The position numbers and the translations under genes were made by a program. A stretch of DNA of 64,000 bases from the NCBI GenBank assembly GCA_963930775.1, contig OZ005689.1:7169569-7233568 (forward strand), read 5' to 3'. The DNA is from Cliona cf. orientalis (Eukaryota > Porifera > Demospongiae > Clionaida > Clionaidae). This document shows positions 33,727-44,200 of this stretch, in pieces (the first letter of the stretch is position 1; the number at the start of each line of letters is the position of its first letter). The notes under the pieces are model-generated. The model had not been told where the DNA came from and searched no databases. It saw only the letters and a list, made by a program, of their open reading frames with translations.

Positions 33727-33790
33727 GGCCACTCCAATGAAATGAATTGTTTCTGGGCACCTGCCCAAATGTATTGTTTTGAAATCACCC
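33727..33790. mobile_element. Solo end of the TTA-type MITE family
   Basis: GGCCACTCCAATGAAATGAA then TTGTTTCTGGGCACC resembles the left end of the Harbinger-like MITE. No matching right end was found nearby. Confidence 0.5.
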
Positions 33791-33910
33791 CAAAAATTAT
33801 TATTCGTGTGTGCAAAGGAACTGGCAGTGGCTGGCTAAAGGAACTTGTGATATCATAAGTATAATAATATTATATAGAATGGTAGCTACATCTGATTTTA
33901 ACACTTACAG

Positions 33911-34793
33911 TCACCATGCATGCTTGGTGTTCATTTGAAGGAGCTGCTGAAATCTACAATGAAATGGTCAGGGAAGCGGGTTCAATTGATATCTTGCTAT
34001 CAACACAGCAACATTTCTTAGGAGGTGGCCAATACGAAGAGGTATGAATTTGCATGCGTAACTTTAAGCAGATAGAATAGTATCAAGGATTGATTGATTG
34101 ATCAATTTGACTAGACTTAGCTTTGCATGGTTTATACACATAGCTAATTATGACAAACCTACAGCTGAGAGGGATGATGATGGTAACACAGTCGATGAGT
34201 GTTTGCCCCATGAACTCCATCGTAATTCAGTGGCAGAAGCTTTTTGGACAGCTGAATGCGAAGTGGAGTTGAGGGAATGCAGCAAGGTTGACCATCGTTT
34301 CAAACGTGTTGGAGATAGAGAGTAGCTAATGGATATCATTGACAAAACGAGAGCAAGTACAATTTATTCCCATTCAGAGTGTTCGGAAGAGTGCAAGAGA
34401 AGAGGTAACAGCTAGGTATTTAATATTATGGGCAAAATAATTATGGTATCTCTTCAGGATGTGGAACTTTGTGGTCATGCGATGGGAATTGGAAGCTTGT
34501 GTACCCTGTGTGCATGCATGTTCAATGTCCCGAAGGAGGTGTCTGGATTCTCGGGACAGCTAAGATATGTAGACACATGCCCAAATCAGCCAGAACCCGG
34601 AAAAGCCTTTTGCTCCATGCACTGCAGTCTAGCAGAAAAGGATGGTATTCCCACTGGTTTGAGAACTTACAAGAGCTGGTCTCATCCTTCTGGTATGCGA
34701 TATTAATGTAATAGCTGAAGATTTATGTACTGTTAACAGGCACATCCTCAAATTTGAGGTCTTCTAGCAGCACTGCATCTGATTGCCAAGGTA
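33911..34793 (+). pseudogene. Decayed multi-exon Cys/His-rich gene, possibly KDZ-transposon associated
   Basis: Plausible exons with splice sites: 33911-34041 (EIYNEMVREAGSIDILL, STQQHFLGGGQYEE); about 34164-34404 (DECLPHELHRNSVAEAFW, ECEVELRECSKVDHRFK, then a TAG stop, then DIIDKTRASTIYSHSECSEE); about 34459-34692 (CGTLWSCDGNWKLVYPVCM, then one frame over GFSGQLRYVDTCPNQPEP, GKAFCSMHCSLAEKDGIPT); about 34741-34791. One in-frame stop (34323-34325) and one frameshift near 34535 mark it as broken. The C/H spacing (CPNQPEPGKAFCSMHC) recalls the Cys clusters attached to KDZ-type transposase proteins; this is tentative. It could equally be a host zinc-binding protein. Confidence 0.55.
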
Positions 34794-34991
34794 AACAACT
34801 ATAGTACATTCAGTTGATAGCGTATGCGCATGACGACCATTACCTTACGCGTTTATATACATGTACATACTAGCGATGATGAAATTCATCTGTGCGGGGC
34901 GAGCCTTCGCCATCGTTTGAATGCACACAGGTATGCGTGGGCACATGAGAAGCTACCACAACAGTGAAAGTATCACAGATTGCTAGTATAA

Positions 34992-35495
34992 GGGCACTCC
35001 AAATTAATTCATTGTTTCTCATCACCTCTGAGCCAAAAAACTGATGCGGGCGGGCGGCTGGAAACGGTCGTTTAATCACGAGTTTGATGGGAAATGGTCG
35101 TCAAAATCATAAGTTCAGCAGTCCAAAAAAATCGAGGCGGTATACTTTTATATTGTGCTGGTGCTGATGGAAATACATGCAGGCGGAAATCAAGGGGGGA
35201 TGAGAAACAACTAATTGATTTGGAGTGGCCTCCAAATCAATTAGTAGTTTCTCATCCCCTCTGAGCTCAAAATTGATGCGGGCGGGCGGTGGTAATGGTC
35301 GTCAATATGTGTAATTTTCGATGGAAATGGTCGTCAAAATCGCTTGCAAAAAAGGAGGCGGTATACTTTTGCATTGTGCTCCTAATCATAGATTATATAT
35401 TCTCGAGGGGAATATATAATCTATGTCCTAATCACAAAATGCATGCGGGCGGAAATTAAGGGGGATGAGAAACTACTAATTGATTTGGAGGGGCC
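34992..35495. mobile_element. Two TTA-family MITEs in tandem sharing one terminus
   Basis: Unit 1 runs 34992-35230 (GGGCACTCCAAATTAATTC ... AATTGATTTGGAGTGGCC). Unit 2 runs 35227-35495 (GGCCTCCAAATCAATTAG ... CTAATTGATTTGGAGGGGCC). They overlap by four bases (GGCC). Both have GCGGGCGGGCGG and a GGTCGT block near the left end and GAGGCGGTATACTTTT near the middle. An AT-rich perfect hairpin (CATAGATTATATATTC / GAATATATAATCTATG) sits at about 35389-35424 in unit 2 only. Confidence 0.8.
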
Positions 35496-35510
35496 TAATA
35501 GCTAGACTAG

Positions 35511-35651
35511 TTAGACACTGTTTAGGAGGTTTCTGGCATGATTTAGAAGACCAAAGGGCTCCATCACAGTGTAGAATCCTGATTGAAGCGAGGCTTCTAT
35601 TGAGCCCCAAGGTCTCCTAAATCACGTAGAAACCAACTAAATAGTGTCTAA
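35511..35651. mobile_element. Fold-back MITE, TTAGACACTGTTTAGG ends
   Basis: Left TTAGACACTGTTTAGGAGGT then TTCTGGCATGATTTAG; right CTAAATCACGTAGAAACC then AACTAAATAGTGTCTAA. Ends 141 bp apart; no coding capacity. A decayed relative is at 23349-23454. Confidence 0.75.
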
Positions 35652-38112
35652 CAATTTTAAATCCTAGCAACAATGACATATTATATTAAGCTGCTACCTA
35701 GCAATAATCCTAACCATATAGGCAATATGCCCATCTCAACTGCTCCCCTGAGCCTTAATGATTAAACTTTCAGCTTCTATTTAAGTTAGTGTGTGAGAAA
35801 GCTGGCAGAACTAGCAGCTACAATGGCGTAAAAAGATGTTCTGGAGTAGGGGGGCTGGGAATGGTAATGCATGGAATCTGAATACATAGCTAGTTTTAGC
35901 AGGCTATATATGCCGGCCCCACCACAAATCTAAGGGGGTCTGCATGGGGGCATGCTACCCATTAGAGGGATCCTGATGCCGGCTAAGTTAGGTACCATTC
36001 TACATAGCTAAATATGACCTACTAGTATGAAATATGACCAATTTATTATTATCATGACAATGGCCACGTGCAACTTGTAGCTAGCTAGTCTACAAATGTA
36101 GTAGCTAGTGAGTATGTATATACTTGTATCAGTGTATAGACTCCAACAAAGAGCGGATACACCTACAGTACATTGTTATTGTACACTCCATACACAATAG
36201 CAAGCTACACACGACAAATACGAAGTCCGAATAGTCCCTTTTCTCACAACTGCATGCTCATATTCTGAATCAATGATTGTACCAATAAAAGCCTAACTGC
36301 ACCCAAAATATTATTATTGCAGTGAGGCAGCCATTGTGGTTGATTCAATGCATAATAATATAAAATTTAATAGTGTGCACACGCACAGCGCACTTTTTGA
36401 TCTATAAGTCTTTTGGGTACGTATAAGTACTGGGTAGAGGAATTTCACTGGGGAGGGAGGCTAAGCCCCCTATACTGTAAGGGGGGGGGGACTGAAGCCC
36501 CACCCCACCCCAGCCCCCTGGTTCTTAATTATGCCACTATAGTATTATAGTAGATTCAGCTATAGCCATGGTATGGCCACATACTGCGGCTACCAATACT
36601 GTGGGGAGACTCCACAGCTTGAATCAAAGTTCAAATTAGCTATTCTTATGATCTGGTAAAAAGGGCCCACTTTCGATTAATCCCATGGGAATGTAGCTTG
36701 GTGTGCATTACTTGAACAGAAACAAATTGCCACTTTCATGCCGTGTGCTTATGTGGTTGCACAACAGATAAAATTAATATCATGTGACTATGCTCTTGTC
36801 TGATTGATCAACCACCCGGCCCCTCAGATCTGTCATCAGACCCTTTCTTTATGCTAGAAATTCCAGCATTTATTATTGAACCTAGCTGCTAGTTTTTTTG
36901 GTTTTTTTTTCGTTTTTTTTTGTCACGGTGTGATTTCAAGCCGGCAGCCGAGCAGAAAGAATATACCAATGCAAGCAGATTCATGCAGTGGTGTCTCTAG
37001 GCAATTATTTAGCTGGGTGCAAGTTATCGAAAGTAACTGCACAGGTGGATGCATAAATTAAGGTAGTATATAGCTACAATAGCTTGTAGTACGTATACAT
37101 TAATTTTAGCTAGTACTATTAATAGTACTATTAATTGTGACCAGCTCTGAGAAAAGGGACCATTTGGAATTCGTGTTTGTTGTATGTAGCTTGTAATAAT
37201 AATAATATTATTATTATTATAAGAATGGGTCACCTTAGCTAACACTTTAAAGTGTTTTGGAATCTGCAATGTTTTCAACGCTAGTGTACGTAGAAGTTTG
37301 CACTGTAAGGCAATCTATGGTAATTTTTCAGCTCAAAAAAGAAGTATAATAATTAGGAAGTTTAAATTATGAAGCCTTTTGTATGCTATTTTTGGGTGAG
37401 TCCAGTATTCCAGTCCAGTAGTCCAGTCCAGTGGTCCAGTCCAGTGAATAGAGACTACCCTCACAATAAGGGGTAGTCACTACGATATAACCTGCACTTT
37501 CAGCAATTTTACAGATGTTTTCATCTCGAATACTGCGCAGTAACCAGGTTACGTATAGTCCATGCATCTACTATAAGAAATCACTTGAATACACAAGGCT
37601 AGAAAAAGAATAGATCGATCAAGTGAATCATGATCAAGCAAGGAATGAATCTAACACTAACAACCAAGCGGTGAAACTTCTTCATCGCCGTTGCAACTGA
37701 AAGTATAGGACACATAATATTATAATGGTGGTGACTACCCCTTACCCAACGATCTTTCAAGTAGCAATTTTGGTAATATTTTTGTTTATGTAGCCCTACC
37801 CACCCACCACGTAGTGTGTGGGCATGAAACATTACAAATGCATGACTTCCTTAAGTTGACATAATTTAATTATGGGGAAACTTTAATGCAAGCAAGCTTA
37901 GAGCACACAATAATCAATACATTGCATAATAAAGTAAAACGTTCTAACACTGAGTCATGGTTAATCTACATAATAATTATTATAGGTGAAAAATCACACA
38001 TTATGTCATAAAGCCAAGTAGCTAAATGCATGCTTGTAGAATTCTTCCACTCCAGTTATACAGTAATTATGAGTCTACAATGGCACCTGTTGAACTTGCC
38101 TTAGACATTCAC
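35652..38112. other. Spacer and probable 3' region of the minus-strand NIDO gene
   Basis: No complete gene is visible. 36986-37058 matches the left end of the hAT element at 38348 (AACTGGGTGCAAG / GGTGGATGCATAA type), so it is a solo end. 37400-37445 has GTCCAGTCC repeats. The terminal coding exon and stop of the NIDO gene should lie below 38113, but I could not identify it. The frame at 37367-37567 (-) contains ENICKIAESAGYIVVTTPYC, which I do not recognise. Confidence 0.45.
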
Positions 38113-38281
38113 CTGGTTCTTCATATAAGTCTTCAGTTTTAGTTTCTGATTCTTTACTAGCATTAACCACTGCATAGAAGTTACCAGTGGGATAATTATT
38201 AATATCCTTTAATATTAGGTACAATAATTATTATACCTCTGTTCATTTGGATACTTTGTGTACGGCTAATTTCTGCTTTTC
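38113..38281 (-). CDS. Two short cytoplasmic-tail exons of the NIDO gene
   Basis: 38281-38237 (45 bp) reads GKAEISRTQSIQMNRG; the plus-strand paralogue has GKTEIGNVESVLMNRG in a 45-bp exon at 63862-63906. 38169-38113 (57 bp) reads VVNASKESETKTEDLYEEPG, containing a Y-E-E-P site of SH2-ligand type (inference). Both are flanked by GT-AG in phase 1. The tail continues past 38113. Confidence 0.7.
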
Positions 38282-41200
38282 CTGCATGATATCAGAATAG
38301 GATTATTAACCGTATTTATTCAAATTAAATTAGCATTAATATTCTGGCAGTGGCATCTCTAGGCAGTTATTTAACTGGGTGCAAGTTATCGAAAGTAACT
38401 GCACAGGTGGATGCATAAGGCTAGTGGAAGTGTACTATATATAGTGTAATACACATGTGTAGCGTGCCACAATGGCTCCGTGCGACGTGCTGGAATGGCC
38501 ATAGGGAGGCGCGCGCAACAATGGTTCGTTCATGATATACGTATACGCTCCAGCCCCACCCACCTATACGCCTATACGTGGTACGTGGGTGGGACCGGGA
38601 ATTTTGGGATGGGTTGCCAATGGTTAGCAGGGTTAGTCTCTAGGGTTTGGCTATACGTGATATGGATGGGAGGGGGTGGGGGGTTTGGGGATGGGTTGCC
38701 AATGATTAGCAGGGTTAGTCTCTAGGGTTTGTCTATGATAGGGAGGAAATAATGATTGGCAGCAGCGACAACAGCGGTGGTGTAGTGGTTGGGGCTCTTG
38801 TGTGTGGAACAGAATGTAGCGGGTTCAAATCTTGCTCTATGCTTTGATTTTTTTTCTTTTCACTTGTCGAAATTTTTCTAAGTTCTTGCGAGCCATTCCA
38901 GCACGGAGCCAGTATAGCATGCTGCAACATGTATGTATCTTAGTACTAACAGGAGCATATGAGCCGCCCGAAGGGCGGGGAAGGAGCGTCCGACTACCGT
39001 AGGGTTGGCTGTAGTATGTGTTAGGCGAAGTCCTTAAGGCTACACTTCCTTATTTGGAACGTGCAGCTGGTGCGGTGCATAGCAGATTACTTTTGCACAA
39101 GCTACACTGTACTAGCTAATTGACTTAGTCTGTAGTGTGGTTGTAGACTGTGTACTACGGGCGGTGCTATCACTATGGAGCTTAACCAATGGAAATACCC
39201 TGCAGCTGGCCACTCCATATAAGGTCAAGCATTGCTAATGAACTTCGCCTAACACATCTGACACGCAGTCGGACGCTCCTTCGCCGCCCTTCGGGCGGCT
39301 CATATGCTCCTGGTACTAAGTTAGGTACTATTCTACATAGACAGTCTATGTATTATAGTGATAATAATAATGACATAATAATATTATATTACTTGTTGTG
39401 ACAGTATAGTGAAACATGCATAAACAACAGAACTACACACGCATACGATGGGTGCACAGGTGCATGGATTGGGTACATATGCACCCCCTGGCGACACCAC
39501 TGTATTCTGGGGTTATTCAAACTGTACGTATACATAGCTAACTAGCGACCAACGTTCTTAATTAATTCATCACAAATTATCAGAATAATACTTACCACGT
39601 CTGACTTGCAAGTGTATTAGAAACAGAATGAGAAGTAGAAGTATGAATAATAGAACCATTGCAACAATTCCAGTTACTGCACTTATTATGCTTATTGTAC
39701 TGATGCTTGTATTCTGATTCAATGCGTTAATATCTGCATGATAATAAGTAATTAACGAGTCGAAGTTATTTTCTCATTAGATTGTAAGTATTGATTCAGA
39801 AATGAAAACCAAAAAAAATTTTAAGAATTAGTGTATGGATTGATATGGCATGGGAGTGGCGATAAAATTACTGATATTCTTCAGCTTACTTCCTTTTTCA
39901 TTGGAATTGGGTGTGAGAGTAGGTGCAACACCTGCCCGGACAGATGTCGATGTTGTTGGTAGAGAACTTCCGTACATGTTCACAGCTGTGGCGTTGAACA
40001 CATAACTCTCTCCTTCCTCTAGTCTATCAACAATGATAGTCTCAAAGGAGCCGCTCTGATAGTTCATTGAGAGATGAGAAACACTTTCTCCTTCAATTCC
40101 ATCACTAATGGGAGTAATCACAAACCAAAATACTTTGGGATCTGAGAATTGTCTGTCGATTCCAGAAGTTGGACTTTGTATAGATAAAGTAATTTGTCCT
40201 CCTTTTGGACCAGATTGTAAGTGTCCAAATACAGGTGCAGCAGGAAGTCCTACAAGGTATGATAAATGCATATGCTATATACTAGTACCCGGATCAACAA
40301 TGTTATCAATAATGTCATCACAAGACTTACTTCCTGTTTCGACGTCAGTGGGTGTGAGAGTACATGTAGGTACAACACCTGCCAGGACAGATGTTGATAT
40401 TGTTGGTAGAGAGCTTCCATACATGTTTACAGCTGTGGCGTTGAACACATAACTCTCTCCTTCCTCTAGTCCTTCAACGACAATGGTCTCAAAAGTGCTG
40501 CTCTGGTAGTTTATTGAGAGATGATAAACACTTTCTCCTTCAATTCCGTCATGGATGGGAGTAATCACAAACCAAAATACTTCAGAATCTGAAAAGTTTC
40601 TGTCGATTCCAGAAGTTGGACTCTGTATAGGAAATGTAATTTGTCCTCCCTTTGGACCAGGTTGTAAGTGCCCAAATAGAGGTGCAGCAGGAAGTCCTAT
40701 CATGAAAGAAGACTTAATAAGATGGTAGCATAATTATGTGCATCCATTATCATTGTAAGATACGAATTAGCTATACACAAAAATAACGATAAAGAGTTAA
40801 TTAGCTCTTTATAATTCTGAATCACAGTCTCTACATGTGGCTGGTGCATATCTCACCAATTACGTGAGAGGTTGGCCCACATATGATGCTGGATGATCCA
40901 ATGTTGTTCTTGGCAGTGATATTGAACGTGTATTCAGCACCTGTGATGAGGTCAGAGACTATGACTGATGTTGTGTTAACACTACTGACTGAAATATCAT
41001 TGATATTGTTGTAAGTAAAATTTGAGCCGAGAAACAAATGAGTGTAGGTTAGAAAAACATTGGTCAGAGGCAGCCCTCCGGTGTGGATGTAGGACCAGGT
41101 GACGGTGATGACACCGTTGGACGATACTGAAGCATCACACGAGAGAGCAGGAACTGCACAATCATATTAAAATAGTGTGCATAATATCATAGATATTGTA

Positions 41201-44200
41201 ATACCCATTAAAATTCTTTTTGCATATTATGTCTCAAGCATTAAAATAATGATCATTTTCACAATTCCTAAGCTTGGTCGATTATATCACTTGTAGCTAT
41301 AGCTTTACTTCTGAATATGGAGCAATACCATCAATTATTATTAATAATTCTGCTGAGCAACTTAAAATGTTAGTATTAGCTATATCCATAGCTGTTGTAT
41401 ACATTATTACAAGATCAAAAGCTAAAAGTGTGCAATATTTTCCATACTGTATGCAAGTGTGTATGTGCCATATGTGCATGGCCTTTGATCTTGGACTATG
41501 CAAACATGCAGTCACTCTAATTAACTACATGTCACTTGTGCGTATGAAGATAATATTATGTGCCATAGTATGTGTATGTGCCACATGTGGTCTTTGATCT
41601 TGGACTATGCAAACGTGCAATCGAATATCACTCTAAGACTTATTAATATTAGCTACATGTCACTTGTGCATGCGTATATATATAGATAAAAATAGTTTAC
41701 TGTATCTATTAATAATACTATACTGAATACTCTTGTTTGTCAATCAGATTAATTATTTACAGTAGCTAATGTGTTTATCTTATGCTTGTAGCAAAATAAA
41801 TTTTGTTTGAGAAACAGACATTGTTTCAGCAGTTGGCTACCTATTTACCTAACAGGTCTGTAACCGTGTACATAGCTAATAACGTTGTACATAAAAATGT
41901 ACATAATATGCAATAATTTTGACATGTACAGAGTGATATTATTGTACAGCTATACACTATTATAATAGAAAGCATGCATCACAGCTATCTCAGCTCAAGT
42001 TTAAATACCTGTAGATCCAGTAGTGGCTGTCACAGAACTGCTTAGTTGACTCATGAATATTGTGGTAGTGCATTTATTGCCATCATTAAAGGCTGCTGCC
42101 ACAGTCAGCTCATAGGTGGTGCCAGGAAGGAGACCAGTCACATTAGAGCATGTTATATTATTTGTCGTATTCACTTGCTTTATGCCACCAGTAGTACCAT
42201 TCACGTTTTTGACATTGAGTATGTAGTACAGGATGTCCACATTGGATAGCGTAGGGGGCTCCCAACTGATAGAAATAGATGTTGCTTCGCTATTCTCCAC
42301 AGTAAGGGCATGTGGCTGATCAGGTGGAACTGTACTTATAGTTGAGTTGTGTGTGCACAAGTATGTGTGTGTGCGTGCATGTGTGCATGTGATACTGAAG
42401 GTAGCACAAAACCTTATCAAGTAAACTTAATTGGTGCTAAAAATGCAGCTGCTTTCGATCAGTTTTGTTAGGCATCACTAGCATGCATACACACTTAGAT
42501 GTAAGGGCCACTATTATAATATTATTATAATTAAATGGGATAAGTTTAACATAGCACCTACCTATTATTTTAAAGAATGAGTGCATGTAAATACCATAGT
42601 GTCCCGGGTAAGCGCACATGGGCACTTAAATACGAATTTTGGCCGTGCATGGGTGCTTAGCTACCATGCAGGGATATAATTTCCATAATATGTTTGTATA
42701 GAAGTTGTTATCTTGAAATGTAGTAATACACTACATGGGCGCTTGCCCGGGACACTACGGTAATAACAAACCGTCTATTCGATATACAAAGACTCCCGGC
42801 TCTCCAATATTTGAACGTTGATCAATACTCAGAGTTTGATTGGAAAGTGCTTCAGGAAGTATGAAGGAAGTATATCCATCTCCAGCATTAAACCCAATCT
42901 GAGCTCCCAGTCCCCACCTTACTTGGTGATAGACAAAAATAGACACTGTCTGATTACCGTCAGTTGATAGTAGCACTTGAAAGGTATTGTGTACCTATAG
43001 TTAATGGATGAATCAGAATCTGATGTGATTATAGTCAATACAGTAAATTAATGTGATGTGCTCATCAATTAATAGTCACATAATACAGATATGAAATCAC
43101 TAAAAGTTTTTTTGACTGTCTTAATCTCATCACTAATTATTATTATTATGTATCTGTAAAAATTTTCAAATATGTATGGGTTACACATATATAACTAGTA
43201 CCGTAAATCGCGAATATTTCATTGTTAAAATATTTTCGGACAGCCTGGGTTGTACAAAAATTAAACGCACGAAAATACATGCACAATATTAACGAAAACG
43301 TGGTACAGGGTCGTTTGTCCGAAAATTATTTAACATGAAAATTTATAGCATGAAATATTTTAGACACGAAATATTCACGAATTACGGTACATGTATGTAC
43401 ATGCATGCATACAGTGTTACATTAATTACCACTGTGGATCCACTACTTTGATATTGTGGCACTTTATCCCAAGTTGCAATAAAGAGCTGTGTCGGAAAGA
43501 AATCGACAAGACCTCCAACACTTGCATTCATTAACAGTGTGTGGATGAGCTCCAAATAAATTGAATTATTCGTTTGGCGGTAATAGATACCGCTTTTATT
43601 TGTGCCAGTGAGGTCAAAGTCCAACCAGAAAGGAGCAACGAGGGGAGGGGAAACCATGGGAAAGTCCCTAGGCGGGCAGCAACTAGTGAAGGGGGTGTCG
43701 AATGATAGGATACCATTAGAATTCACCTATTAATAATAAAATTAATCATCACTAGATATTATAATACAGTTTTTCTACCTCATTGTTGGATTATTGCAGA
43801 CCTGGCTAGTATTATAAATAGATTACTGCTAATTTAAAGCACAATGCCACACAGTTTTTGTGGTTTTCATGGTAAATAATTGACTATCCTGCTATTCGGC
43901 ATGAAACATCAATAATATTAAATTTTATTATGGATATCAGTACAAATTTAATCTAGCCTCATGCCCAGGCTCTCGGAAGATAAGCCTGGGCACGAGGTTA
44001 GTACAAAACCTACTATGATTGTGTTATACTCTCTTCCAAAGAAAGGGAAAGGCACCCTCAGAGTCAAAAGCTTTGATGAACTATCATCACCTAGTGGTCC
44101 AGGTATATCACTTGCATTAACTCCAAAAGGTATTATTCCAGATAACTTCAAAAGAGGTGGTTCTGTTTATATTATGATATTAGAATAAAAGATTATTGAT

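Larger units (their letters stand above)
38348..39502. mobile_element. hAT element, 1155 bp, 8-bp target duplication TATTCTGG
   Basis: Left end CAGTGGCATCTCTAGGCAG, right end CTGGCGACACCACTG, flanked by identical TATTCTGG at 38340-38347 and 39503-39510. The 8-bp duplication is diagnostic for hAT. No transposase remains: the interior has been filled by other repeats (an inverted GGCTCCGTGC/GCACGGAGCC pair at 38473 and 38897, a SINE-like segment and a second fold-back at 38949-39312). It lies in an intron of the NIDO gene. Confidence 0.9.

Noticed and set aside
37367-37567. Terminal exon of the minus NIDO gene (ENICKIAESAGYIVVTT frame)
   Set aside because: No support from the paralogue because the plus gene leaves the window; splice sites ambiguous.
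38770-38840. tRNA gene
   Set aside because: A- and B-box-like words are present but no acceptor or anticodon stem forms; treated as SINE-like.
41297-41597. Open frames over the tandem repeat in the NIDO intron
   Set aside because: They arise from the repeated segment and have no counterpart in the paralogue.
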